The notes under the pieces were generated by a model. It saw nothing but the letters and a program-made list of their open reading frames with translations, was not told the DNA's origin and did not search any database. A DNA stretch of 64,000 bases. Origin: Trachythela sp. YZ-2020. Lineage: Eukaryota; Cnidaria; Anthozoa; Malacalcyonacea; Clavulariidae. Location of the stretch: assembly GCA_016169945.1 (NCBI GenBank), contig JADLSH010000236.1, positions 2,404,001 through 2,468,000 on the forward strand, written 5' to 3'. The position numbers and the translations under genes are program-made. Below, one piece after another: positions 21,001 through 35,100 of this stretch; position 1 is the first letter of the stretch, and each line of letters begins with the position of its first letter.

Positions 21001-24000
21001 TATTTCTTTAGGCCTGGGCAGATCATGCAAGTAAACGAATACCAGGACATGCAGCTATATTTGACTTGCAAGTATGTTTGAATTTTTCAGTTTATTATAT
21101 TTTTCCATTTAAGGGACTGTTCATTTTTTATCTGGGAGGGGGGCTGGTGCAATTAGGGGATGGACCAGGGGGGGGGTCACACAAAAAAGGATTAAATGTT
21201 TTGTTCTGTTTGTAAGAATGTCACCCTGAAAGCCCATGAAATGGCCATTCATGGCTACTAAAATTCAGGGGAGCATGCCCCCAGACCCCAAACCTATGCC
21301 AGACCCAATAGAATGACTATGCGAATGGTCTTAAGCCTTGCAACTGCAGCTTAGATACATCCTGACATATCTTGCTCAAGATATTTACAACATGTAGTCA
21401 CAACTTGTTCTATAAAAAGTTTGTTAAGGTTACATGTACATAATTTGAAATTTTTAGAAGAGATAGTAGGGGGGGGGGGGTGTGTGGTCATTTGAAAAAA
21501 TATTATTTAGGGGTGGGCCACTGGGAAAAAATTGAGTATGAAGAGGTGGGCCATGCAAAAGAGATAAGAGGGCACACTAAATTCCACCAACCCCCCTCCC
21601 AGATAATTAAATGTCAAATGTTTGCATGCTATTTACACCACTTTCCATCTGTGTAGTGTTTTTTGTATATTTTCAAATCTGTTTTTAGGTTCATTTGATT
21701 GAGTTGAAGAGACCTCTTGATTATGACGAGTTGATTAACTTGATTGCAGAAGAATTGGTACTCATGTGAATTAATGGTTAATTAGATGTAACGTTGTAGC
21801 TAAAATTACACAAAATTATTTTCTCCACATTTATTTAGACTCAACGACCACATGATAGTTGTGTACATACTAAATTGGTGGAGACTTACATGGAAATGGG
21901 TAGGAATAATAATAATATAAGTGAAGGTTTCTAGGATCAAACTACTGTACTCAGAACTTCAACATTTCGAGTGAAGGCGTCTGGGCAACTACTAGCTGTC
22001 ACTTCCAGGGCCTTCACTCGCAATATTCAAGTTATTGTTATAGTTTTCGCGTAGTTTTATTTATTTATTTATCAATATAAATATAGAAAACAGAAATAAG
22101 GTTATTTAAGGTACGTTTACACACCGCGATCCGCCGAGTACGACACAGGCAGTCTTCCAAGTTCGTGAATCGTCAATGTTGTAACAGGATCGTAATGCAG
22201 TCAAGTAGTGTGCTAATATTCCTCTCTTAAATTGAATAAAACAAAGATTATCAAACCTTAAATGCTCCGGGAGAGAGTTCCAAGTTCTAGTTGTTCGAAG
22301 AAAGAATGAGCGATTATAAGTTTGATCCTCCAAACCCTCCAGTACTACAGTATATAGTTTATCCCTACCTATCCCTACCAATCCCTACCTACACTAGAAC
22401 CACACAATCAACATTTTATCACAGGAATAATAACTTCACACTACCATTGTTACTGACGTTTTAACATAATAACCATATTATAAACTGTACTGTCCAGTAT
22501 CTTTGATGTCTGTCACTGATAGATTCTTCATGTTTTAAATTCAAACATGTTTTTGTTTTCAGACCATGTAGAAGATGCTTACGATCATTGTGTATCAGTG
22601 AACAAAACAAAAGCTTTTCACAAAAACCTGCCATGGTTTATCTTGACTGTTGCTGTTTTAGAGGTACTACATTGTTTTTCAAACCACGTTTACAGTAAAT
22701 GCTCTCTCGTTAAAACTTTTCTCTTGACGTTCATTTCTGTCTAGTGTTTTTAACACATATTAACCTGTGTTTGCTGTTTCTTGTCATGTTTCACCATGTT
22801 CTGATTTGGTTTATTAATCTAGCGGTATCTGGAATTAACAGAAACCCAAGGTACTACATTTAAATGTATCTAGCACATAATTACGGGAATCACTGAGTAA
22901 ACTACACAACAACAGTGATTTTGAATAAATATAGCATTTTTATTTCTACGACTATGTTTTAATCATCAGGAATTCTCACACTACTTTTATTCTAATCCGA
23001 AAACATGATGTCTTTGAATCATCAAAATCCATCACAGACAGCAATGTACAACAATGTACAGCAATGTACAATATTCAGGAACCACCGTTTTTAAGCCCAG
23101 CTCGAAGAAAACAGGCTTAAAACAAACAACGACATCAACGTCAGTGGATCGTACGCCATCCTCCAGTTTCTTTACTTAAAATATTAAGCCCGGTCGAATT
23201 GCATTCACGACCCAACGTTGCGACACTCATTTCCACGCCCGTCATCGGCGTCATGACGTCATCCCTCGAGTATATAAGAAGCTAAGATGGGACATTACAT
23301 CACCCCTGATGAAGACATTAGACCGGAGCGGTCGCAACGTTGGGTCGTGAATGCAATTCTACCATGCTTTGCATTCAATTAATCAACCCAGAGTAGCGAG
23401 CGAAAAGATGAATGATATTAAACCTGGCTACCGTGAATGAACAAACATTAATTGTACCGATCTATTTCGCGGCCTTCATATACTAGAAGATATCAAATAT
23501 TGTTCATCAATATTTTATTCTTTTTCAGTGAAAAACCATTCTCCTATGTCAAGACAAAGTATTTTACAAGAGATATACATCGCTCTACTGATCTCTTATT
23601 GTAATCTTGTTGAACTCAATCTAACTCAGTCTACTCTGAGAAAATCTTCAAGATCACTCTTAAGGTGCGAACTTCTTCGTCTTAAGTTTTTTTACCATAA
23701 CATGTTCCATAACATGAACTCTATTTTACAAAAATGCTTGGGTGAACGAAATTAAGTGCACTGTATCGAACTGACGAGTCTATGTATATCAGGGTGATAG
23801 GGTGGTCATTCAAGTGAGGTAATACGAGTAACAAAACTGCTGCAACTTTGCAACAAAAGCTCAGTTCATCGCATGTTAATTGAAATGCCTTGAAATCAGC
23901 TTTTTGTCGCTGCTGTAGTTACAGCAATTCTATTTTTCAGCCTAAGTTGTATATTTAGGTGTACTTTCTGGATAGAATTTATTTAAATATATTACTAACA

Positions 24001-27000
24001 CGCCAAGTTGGTAGCAAGTGGCGAAGTGTATAAGTGAAAATTAATTATTGAACGGACATCAACTGGACAAAAAAATGGGGGGCGGGGGGTAGTCGTGTAC
24101 TTGATTAGCAGGACTATGATCTTGCTACGCTTCGTGTATTCAATAATGTAGAGTGCTTCTGAATGCGATGTTTATGTGCCTACCGTATTGACAGTTTATC
24201 GTTTTGTGTTTAGACTTGATCAGCTACTGTACCAAGCTATAAATCTTGACAATGGTTTAAGTAATTCAACTGATCTGAGTGAAGCAAGTGAATGGGATGT
24301 TGCAATTACGGAAATTAGAGCTCAATTATATATGCTTAGTGGTCATTTACTTCTTTGTCTGGCTAAGGAGGTTTGTTGGTTAACCTGCTGCGTTTTTTCC
24401 ACTCGATAACCTTTTCAAAACTCAACAATAAATTTTAAATCAAGTCATATCTCGCCACCTTAACACAGCAATGTTTGTCTACCACTGTCACTGAATGCAA
24501 TGGTGAAAACAAAGCTTTCAGCTTGTATTCCACCCTGTCAGTCTCAATGCCTGCCTTCTGCTGAGGGCAGGTCATAGTCACTAAGAGATCGTTTAAGGGC
24601 GCGGATTTCCCTACGAATACTTCTAAGTCTTTTAATACCACTTTTTGACGTAATCTTTAATATTTTGAGGGTAATCTAAATCTCTGGACAACTGCACCTT
24701 TTTGTCTTGTGTTTAGGGTTACTCTGTCTGGTCACAAGCATTAGAAATGGCTATGGCATGTTATATCACTTCATATCGAGTTTCTGAACCGGAAATGACG
24801 TCATCGTGGGTTGCAAAATCATCGAGTGAGAGAAACCCCATTATTTGGTCAATTTTAGCTGCTTCGCGTTTCAGCCAAACTGGTGAGATTTGAAATAATT
24901 ATTATTCACAACAACACTAACAACAACAACAACAACATGAAAACAAAAGCGATGGCGACAAGACCAACAATGACAGTGACAACAGTAACAACAATAACAG
25001 TTATATACGAGTATAAAAGTAACGGCTAATCGGCTATTACTGTTTAAGTGCAGTAACAGTAAAGTATCAGTAAATTAAAGTAACAGTATACGGTAACTAT
25101 AATGTGATTGTGACAGTTCCACTATGTCGTCTACTAACTTCCACTAAGTTCTTGCATGATATATTTTTCAAGAAGTTTCATCCTACAAACCCTTAGGCCA
25201 AAAAAAATAATTTACGTTACATAATTTTTAACTGCGCGCGTCAACGTTTTTTCCCCAAATACGGTCCATCAATATCCTTGCAAAATGAAGTACTCTTAAA
25301 TAGAATTTTATTCTATTAAACCTGCAAGTTTGGCGACAGTTTAGCACTAAAAGCATAAAAAATCACTACACACTTTATGAAAAATAGAAAAATACTCACA
25401 CATTTCTCCAAAAAAGCGCCTCCTTATTAACTCTTAAGAAAAAAAAAGAAAAAAAAGCCGCGTCGCGTCATCAATTCTGCACAAACCCACTGACCAGAAA
25501 CAGAATACATTTTTTTGGCCTAAAATATATCGTTTATCGCTACCTACACTACACTGGAACCACGTATTATAGTATAACCTTGTATAACCTTCCAATTTTT
25601 CAGATTGTGTATATATTCCAAAAACTTTATATTTATATTTTAGGTCATTTAATCCTTGCTACATTAGATCGTTATGGTGAAGAAAAGATCGACAACATAT
25701 TGTTAAATTTATGTTCACCTCAGGTACATGTTTACGGTCTTAACATTAGGCTGAAAATATTTTTGTCATTTCAATTGTTCTTTCAATTCGCCGTAATAAA
25801 AATGATGGCGGCATGTCGATCTACCTACAATCCTTTGCGGGCAGCACGCACAAATGCGCGAAAAAAAGGGGCAAGAAAAACACCCAACGACATGAAACTT
25901 TAACAGACAGGAGTAAGTGATGTCTTGTGTTTCGTGTGTCATTTAAAAGACATTTATCTGTTGTTTTAAATCATTTCCGACCGCAATGCACTGTAGGTAA
26001 ATCGACAGCGCCATCTTTTTTATTACGGCGAATTGTTTGCGATATTCCAGTGTGTTTTATTTGGGAAAAAACAAATATTTTTGAATGCAAGTTTATTGTT
26101 TTAGGAACTGTTCATTACCACATAATGTACTAATACCTTTTACATCATATGTTTATGTCCATATAGGGACAGGAAGACATTTTGACTACATTATATGGAC
26201 ACAATAACGACTTTTCCAAGGTATGTGAGTTTATAGGTTACAATACAGCTATCATAATAACAAGCGAACGTTAATATGAGTATCGATTTCTTCGTCATTT
26301 TTAGTTGTTTTTAAGTGAAGATGAGTCATTTCTAACACCTGAGTTCATTATACCTGAACAACTTATGAAATACGACGAAGGTAATTCAATTATTATTCGT
26401 TGTCTTTGGTTATGTAGGCCCCAAATGCCCCGTCAACCCAAAGCGGGGACGACGTCAGGGCAGGAAAATTTCGCTCCGGTCATAATGTTGTCTCTAGTTG
26501 AGACTGGACTGAAAAATGTCTCCGCTACGTAGACCAAAACCGACTATTTTCAAACTTTTTAACATTTCAATATCTTCCCCTGTAGTGTTTATTGCTGAAA
26601 ATCCTCTTAACCTTGATCTGATAGTTTGGATTGGACTTCAGTGGTATCAACATGGTCAGGAAACTGAACCGGGAAGTATGTAACATTTCAATTTAAAGAC
26701 ATCGGCAATGAAAGATTTAGTTACAAAAGAACTCTTTCGATATCTGCTTTCGTTTTGATATATTTGACTTTGTCCCCTCGCCTCAGGAGGCTTCTGGCCG
26801 AAGGCCTTGCCTTGCGAGGGTGGAAGTTGCCGATGGGATTCTCAAGACATTTCACAGGTGTTACCTAATCTGATTGAAACCTTCAAACTTCAGTTCACGT
26901 GAGAATAGACACTGTTTTTATCTACGACTATGTTGCAAATCCTTAGTTGCAAATAACGATATTTGCTTTTGTGTAGTTGAAATTTTGGTGAGCCAGTTGC

Positions 27001-30000
27001 TTGAAGGATTGCGTATGGATGTTCATGATGTGGCTCAATGTGCTGCAGACTTTGTTTGTCTCAGAGATGTCGAGGTAAAATAACTGTAACCGAGAAATCG
27101 TATATATATATATATGCACTTATTATACAAGTCTCCCACCTCGGCGTCCTACCGACGACTATAGACGTCTGTTTGGGAAGGGAAGAGTTCAAATTAGGAG
27201 CTCAAATTATACGAGATCTCTTCCCAACCACCCCTTCGCGTGTTGCACGTTACTCTTAGCACTTCGCGTGTTGCACGTAGGCTTACCTTATTTAACTACC
27301 TTATTTAAAACACTCCCGCCAACGTTTCGAGCGAAAGCCTTTCGCCAAGAGCTGGTAGTCATGGCAGCATATTCTAGAATACTGTACAATCGACCCCCAC
27401 CTTTGACTTACTATAAAGTGTCTTGGTACGAGGCAGATACTACCCTATTCCAAAGAGACTCTTTCATCTTGTTATGCATAAAACTGATCAAGGTTTTTAA
27501 CAACGTGGCACATATATGAGTTGGATTAACCAAACTGGTTTCAAATTATATCCAATGATATAAAATATAGAACGGCTGAAAATATATTAGTTCAATATAT
27601 TTTTTCGCTTACCTCAAGGTATTCACTACAGCCTGTTTCACGCAATAAGCGATCATCATTAGTTAAATATATTTCTAAAATTCATTAATTATTCATAAGC
27701 AAAATACAAAGGGAACTCATGACCCGTAGCGGATCTATATATTTGATATAGACTTGCTCAAATTTTCTCCTTCAATTTTTACAGCGTAGATAACATCAAT
27801 CTTAAAAATTTCAACGCCAGTGAGCGTACAAAACGAGTCATTTTAGAAGTCATATACAAACTTTGCAGTTCGGCCTTTATCAGATCTAAAACACTCGGCT
27901 GCGCCTCGATATTTTAAATCAAATAAAAGACCTCGCGCGGTTTGTATATATTACATATTAGTTTAGATGACTTTCCATATCCCGAAATGACGTCACAGGG
28001 AATGATTAGAGTAAGGGTGAGGTTTGGGATTAGGTTTGCAAGGATTAGGAATAGTTTAAGGGTATAAATCGTTCTGTTTGAATTCTGGATTTTAATATCG
28101 AAATGACCCAAAGTTATAAATATGCGCATGATTTTCATCCTAGGCGTTTATTTATGCTGTGATCAAATGCAGTGCTCATGGAATATTTGAAGATCTTGAT
28201 ATTGTGTATGAATATTATCAACCAAAACTACTTCCTTTATGTCTCTGTGAATCTCTCTGTATCCCGACACAAACTAATTGGTGGAATGCTGTCTATACAC
28301 TCTTTACTGGAACAGTAAGGTATGGCGTAATGTTATCTGTCAGACAGAGTGTTAGTGCCACAGTGTTTAGTGGATTTTGACAACCTCTGTGACAGTGGCT
28401 CGATTCCTGCTTTATGCAGTTTTGTGATTATAATTTCACCTCGGTCACATGTGACTGTGAGAAGTGCCTCCAGTTTGGTTCTACCAAACACCACAGGTTT
28501 TTCCCAGGCTGTCCAGGGATGGTCCTTACTTGACCTATAGAGAGAACATTTTAGGTAGATTTGATAGAGCTCTCCAAAACTAGTTTATCTCTTATGTGCG
28601 ATAGAAAAGGCCTTCAAATTGAGGATTAACACTGTACTTACCTCTGAGTTAACCTCGCTCGCTGATTAAACTGAGACGTGAAGGCCAGAAAACGAAGTCC
28701 TGTGCAAACGTTACTTTGTTTGTTTAAAGAAACGCTGGAATGTTTATAGTTCAAGAGAATTTCAATGCTGTAGTATTTTTGGTTAATGTTTTTCCGTGTC
28801 ATACTTATTGTACAAGAAACAGCGATGTGCAATGGGTGCTGATAAGACATTTTACTAAATATTTTAGTGTGTCAGGTTCTGGTAAAGCCAAGATGACGGT
28901 TCAACGTGGACTTGAACAGATACGTACGTTAAAGAACCAAGGAATGCATCCAAAACTTGTCATTCATTTAGCTACTAATTTTGGTCAAAAGGTAAAATGA
29001 GCTTTTTCCTCGTATTGCCCCCATATTGCCCCCATACAATCCCCATACAATCCCCATATTGCCTGCCATGTGCCCCCATACGACTCCCATGTTGCCCCCC
29101 ATACACACTTGCAAGGCTAATTTGTTAGTTCGGAGTTATTTTTTTTATTTTTTACAGGTGTAGTAGGTTTTGTTTCTAACGCTGTTCTGTGCTCAAATCC
29201 AGCACAGCTCACCTCATGTTACGTTGAGGTAGGTCAACAACTGTACCATCACCCCACCTCACCCCATTTACGTTTCAGCGCCGTTTGTTCACTGTTCAAT
29301 CGGAATAATTAGAAATGATAATCATAATATTTTTATTAATGTCTTTATTTTTTTTACCGCATCTTGAGTTTAATGTGTTTTTTGTTTTTTTGTTGTTCTT
29401 TGTATTTGTGTGTTTGTTTTTTTTTTTCCATTAACATTAATTTGAATATCATAATGACAGAAGTCGAAGTTTTTCACCGATATTCACCGAGCCTGAGGCG
29501 AATAATTGTTTTAGTAAAATTACATAGGTGATTATTTGGAAAAAATAAAAAATGCACATTACAAAAATATTTTAATTGAATATTCACGATAAAAGCTGCT
29601 TAAAAACGCTTTAGGTGATTATCGCGTATTAATCCGAGGTAGCGCAACCAATCAGCGTTGAGAATTTTCAATAATCGCCTATGTAATTTTACTAAGGTAC
29701 TTCATATATTTTGTTTAGTCGTTATTACTGAAAGATGCTGCTGGTTATTCACAATGGTACTACTCTACACACTGGAAGGTAACTTTCATATTATTTTTTA
29801 ACTATAGCCAAATTTTGCCTAAAGGAGGTTAAACCAATGTTTGGATATAATGGTTGGGGAGTTGTAAAGATTTCTGAACTATTATTTTCATAGAGTTTTC
29901 AATTACGGAGTCTACATTACTGGAATGTTGCATTGAGCTTATTTGAGGACATGAAGAGGTGTGCTGCTTTGCTATTTATATAAATACTTTGTATGCTTGT

Positions 30001-32144
30001 AAACATTTGTATATGCTTCTAAGCTTTACATCTTGTTTGCCCTATTAACATTTTCCATACATTATATTTTAGAAATAAAAACCCAGGCTGTCCAAAAGAT
30101 CCGCTGTTTCCTCATAATCTCAGTCATCTAGAGGTATTTGATATTACGCCTGGTGTTATGAACATGAATCTCAATGTTTAGGAACCAGATTACCTGGGAA
30201 GATGTCATCTTTGACATACAATAATTCCTTAGGGGATTCAAATCATGGTTAACCTCGATCCTTCTGCAAGGGTCTATACATGTGTATTTTAGTTTGATAT
30301 TGTTTTATAGTCATTGTAATTTAAGTTATGTGTTTTGTCAGGCGCCTTGATTCAATATTTTAATTGATTGATTGTTATGAAGATGCAGTTTTTGCCTGGA
30401 CGTTGTTCTGCATTTCTTAGAATATAGGAAGTGTTGCAAAACGTCAAATAACTAGTTCTTGCGCGGGATATATAGGTACAATAGTGAGCATGCGGTTACA
30501 GGGTTGTAGGCTCTAAGCTAGAGCAATACAATTAGAACATTGGCACCACTGCTGTTATACTTGTCTTTTTAGAATATTTCAAGTATTATAACCAATGGTA
30601 ATTTGCTGTTTGGATGAATTAGTTCTTGCAATTATTTCCAGGACCATGATATTCACCGATATTTCCGAGAAGCGTGTATGACCCTGGGAGAAGCAGCTGT
30701 AGAAAGAGGAGATTTTGAACATGCATTGAATCTATTTAATCGTGTTGAATCATCACATGCTGCCTGGAATGAAGCTCAGGTATAGCCAGTCAATACTGGA
30801 TTATGGGTCGCAGATGGTTAGCGCTTGAAGTTAAGCCTGGTACTGAGGTCGAGGGTAGGGTATTGGTTGGGTAACTGTCCTGCGTGGACCTGATGTTCTT
30901 GAAACTCGTGTTAGTAGAGTTGTAGTTGCTTCTCTCTTGTGCTTCGAGGGATTCTCTCCGCGGGTATTCTAGGTCTCCTCCCTCACCAAAAGGTAACCTT
31001 TCCACCTTAGCTGTGCTTCGTGATCAGACATAGATCGTAGGGTAGCAGCCAGAGTTTGAATATTATAAGCGGTTGTTGAATTGTAAATTCCAATTTCAAT
31101 TTGAAAATCGGAATTTTATCATCACTGGTAAATTGACATTTGTGTTATTCTTTAGATTTTCAAACATTTAGCTGGACTTGAATCAAGTAATGCAGGAGTG
31201 GATGATCGTGCATATGATTCATACATACAGTATTTAAATGAAGCAAAAGATAGACTGTTGTTGTGTCTTGAAAGACTTGAGTATGACAAGGTACTGTTAT
31301 AACATCTCAACCGTTGATTAGTAGAGAGCTTAGGCGGGCGACATACATGTACAGTATCTGTCAATAAAGACAATAATTCAGCCGATAAAGATGGCATCAG
31401 TCGTTCCACGAACGTGAAACGGCATTGATTGCCGTTGTTGATTTCAAACACGACGTTTATACAGTAGGTGGTCACGCAGCTAGAGGATGCAGACTTTCCA
31501 GGACGGTGTGATTGTGCTTCATTATTGCATCTGCTGGCAAAATTTCCAAAAATCATGGAAATTTTGGTAAGCACAATGTTATGTCAGTGCTAACATTTTC
31601 TGGTGGTTTCAGAAGACTGCGAGATGGTGCGTATCCCGTCCCATGCTCCCCACCGCTACATTGCTTATATCGTGCAGTTGATCTAGTAGGTGATAAGAGA
31701 ATACTAGAAATGTGTTGTCGAGCTTCATTTTAACATCTTTCAGGTTGTTCGTGATGCAGTTGAAGAAGAACTTTCTGCAATAGAATCTTTAATGAATGAG
31801 AGAAAATCTTATTATCATGTCGACCCAAGTAAGTGTACCAAGAAAACGAAATCTTCATGCAATCCATTTGCATCTCTGATATAGTACTCGAATATCAATC
31901 CCATAACAAAATGACCGTATTAGTAGGTTTCAGTAAGTGTTACGGGACAGCAGATGTGTTGGTCAACTTCAGTGTTGATGCTGATAGCAGCGACATTTTC
32001 TAGGCATGCTCATTTTATATCTTGTCTTAAACTCTTTCTCCTCCTTCAGGAAAAAGCATCGATTTTCATCAACTTGATTTTGATGCACTTAAAAGTCCAG
32101 TTTGCTCAGATATTACGGAGTCTGGAGAAACAATGCCTTTGAAG
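18087..32144 (+). CDS. RANBP2: RanBP2-like exons 1-28: TPR and helical N-terminal domain
   Basis: Exons: 18087-18158, 18261-18328, 19587-19628, 19879-19950, 20460-20503, 20798-20844, 21012-21071, 21689-21757, 21839-21899, 22563-22663, 22823-22850, 23529-23664, 24214-24370, 24717-24882, 25644-25723, 26167-26220, 26305-26380, 26586-26675, 26977-27074, 28144-28319, 28868-28991, 29719-29778, 29894-29958, 30073-30133, 30642-30779, 31156-31290, 31744-31828, 32050-32144. They encode residues 1-820. TPR helices are visible at GLTFAELYRKAGELELAKRY, RGHKFLGELLEDGQDYHKAL and YKRSLAIN. Later matches to RanBP2 include WIGLQWYQ, the TNWWNAVYTLFTGTVR stretch, QIRTLKNQGMHPKLVIH and KDPLFPHN. In vertebrates this domain anchors the protein at the pore. 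The smallest exon is 28 bp. Most exons have no long reading frame and were placed by homology, splice sites and phase. Confidence 0.88.
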
Positions 32145-35100
32145 GTGGAGTATATATTTTATATCTTATATGTTACAATATCAAGCAAAAATAGTTTGTT
32201 GGCATGAAAGACGAGGAAATTAATTCAAGCCAAAAAGTTTAGATCACAACGGTTTTACTTTGTGTAACGTGGCCAAATATGCACAATTATCAACATACAG
32301 AAACCATCTTTGTAGTATGTTACCTTCTGTTGCCCAAAAGGGAAAAAAACAAATGTTAGATACCATTACAATGTATTTTAATATTGTGTAGGAAAACGAC
32401 ACGAGGGAACTCTTGGCGACTGTAAGTGAAGTAACTTTGGATAATGGCTTTCTTCGTGAACAGGTTTCCATTCGAGATGAACAAGTTTTAAGACTTTCCA
32501 GACAAATACAAAACTTGCAGGTTAGTTGACATGTGGAGAGTGTTCAACTTCACATATTTAGCCAATTAACGGCAGAGTATTAGTGTTTGGAGGTAGATGG
32601 CGTTGGTGCATGGTCAGGGTATTGCCATAGCAACAATGTAACAACAATTACAGCAACAAAGCTGTAACATTTATAGCAATTCTGCCAAGGAATCCCTCCG
32701 AGTCAGTGGAAAGTACTATCTTACAGTAAGTGTTCTACAGTGGCGGCGGAAGATTGGTTTGGTTGAGAGGGCTAGGCAAACTCTACGTTTTGAATCGGGA
32801 TTTTGAAATCTAGAGTTTCTGAAATGGCATTTCCTGCATTCTGGGGAGGATTTGACATTCAGAAACCAGGTCATTTTGTTCATTTCTCGTTTCAGCTGCG
32901 AAGAATCTGACATCTTCGTATAGTCCAGGACCTGTATATGAGTTTGTATGCATTTCATTTAGGACAGATAATCTGACCATGGCGGTCAACATGGTAAAAA
33001 CATCCGAAACGGACCACACCCCATGGTGCTATCTACCAAACCATAAAAGCTTTGGCTACCCTGAGGTGCTTATATGGTTCAGAGATAGTGCAAATGCCTA
33101 GCACTGATATTTCACAAGAAAATGACCATACAATACTCATGGTCAAACGTCAATTTGTGGCTTACAACTTCAGATAAACAGCATTGGACCTACATTACCT
33201 TTTTCCCTAAATCTTTTTGATAGAAACATAATTGGTACTTATTTAAGTATATTACCACTGTTTTGGTGTAAAATAGTAAATATTTTGTGACCGAAATAAT
33301 AATTTGAAATGTACCTACCTCCGATACTCGTTGAAATCACCGATACTCGTTGAAATCCTTCCAAATATGTAAGTCAGTTCAGACATAATGGTATCAAGCA
33401 CATTTTAAACAAGTTTTAACTAGGTTTCAAGTAGATCCTAGCTGTTTAACCATCGACAAGGTAAAACCTCAACTTTGTCCAAATTCGGCGCCATTGTGTC
33501 ATCCCGTGTCGGTTATCAACAATTCGGCCTCGTTATTCTTCCATTCAAGCCATTTCGATTACACTAGTAACAAATTTAACCCTTTATTATGGGTATGAAG
33601 ATAAAAATATGAATAAAAGATACGAAATGCAGCATTTTACCTCCCTGTAAAATGTTGCTTACGAGTCTTTCAAAACATTCCGTACAAATCTCGCGTGGTC
33701 AAAGTGACAGGCCGTGACAGGGGGGGTGAATGTTTTCACGAAGATAGAAGAAGGCTGCGTGTGACAACAGGAACCCAAGCTGACTTAATTAACTTTAGTT
33801 GAATATAGACTAAAAACTGAACTATTAGTGCAAGCTAACTCTAAAATACATCCTAAACTATACTGTTATTTACTGAATACTACTTTTTTAAACTAATATC
33901 AACTAATATCATTCATATTTTTATCTTCATACCCATAATAAAGGGTTAAATTTGTTACTAGTGCAATCGAAATGGCTTGGATCGAAGAATAACGAAAACT
34001 TGTTTAAAATGTGCTTATGTCTGAACTTGGAAGGATTTCAACGAGTATCGGTGATATTATTTCGGTCACAAAATATTTACTATTTTACACCAAAACAGTG
34101 GTAATATACTTAAATAAGTACCAATTATGTTTCTATCAAGATTTAGGAAAAAAGGTAATGTATATCTGAAGTTGTAAGCCACAAATTGACGTTTGACCAT
34201 GAGTATTGTATGGTCATTTTCTTGTGAAATATCAGTGCCTAAAAGCAATATCTCTGAACCATATAAGCACCTCAGAATAGCCAAAGCATGGTTTGGTAGA
34301 TAGCACCATGACGAAAGCGTCGTTTTTGGGTGTGGTCCGTTTCTTACCATGTTGACCGTCATAGATTATCTGTCCTAAATGAAATGCATACAAACTCATA
34401 TACAGGTCCTAGACTAGTATTAAGTTCTCCCGCTCTGATCTATATTTTGGGAGGGACGTACCCCTCCCCCTGGTGTTCTATGCATCATATGTATATAAAT
34501 ATAGGACGAAAAAAATACCGGGTGGAACTGGAGCATTGGTGGCAAATTAAGCTAGTTTAGTGTACTTTGATTCACCTTGAAGTTCTGCGGGATTTTCTTC
34601 GGCGAGCGTGGAAAAGCCTCTGACACCCAGGGTAAACTTGGTATGGTCACAGCTTCATGCTATACAACACATGCAGTCAAGAATAAAACATTTAGGCACC
34701 AGATTATGACGTATGACTAACATTTCTCTTTGGTTTGATTTTCAGAGTGAACTTGCAATATATAAACAAAACGGAGACGTGAGTCCAGCTTCATTTTCTC
34801 TTCCTTCTGAAAGAACACCAAGTCCACTTGAAGATTATGAATCACCCAAGGTTCATCTTGAAACGGGAGAGAAATTCACACGGCAAGGAACTTTTGTGAA
34901 TAACATCGTAGTTCCTACAGATAGATGTGATGATCCTTCGTTTTTCTCTGGTCTTAGTAAAAGTAATACTCCAGATAGAATTCAGAGTGCGCTAGACGGA
35001 GTGGAGGAAGATGAGAGAAGAGAGAGTGAGGAAGGAACAGACGAAGAGGGTGAAGATATATATTTTGAACCAGTTGTACAGCTACCAAGTCAAGTTGAAT

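Noticed and set aside
25580..25903. Small protein frame with AACRSTYNPLRAARTNARKK
   Set aside because: It runs through exon 15, its donor and the left end of a MITE-like element.
31152..31574. Minus-strand 140-codon frame
   Set aside because: Antisense to RanBP2-like exon 26 and intron; no recognised domain.
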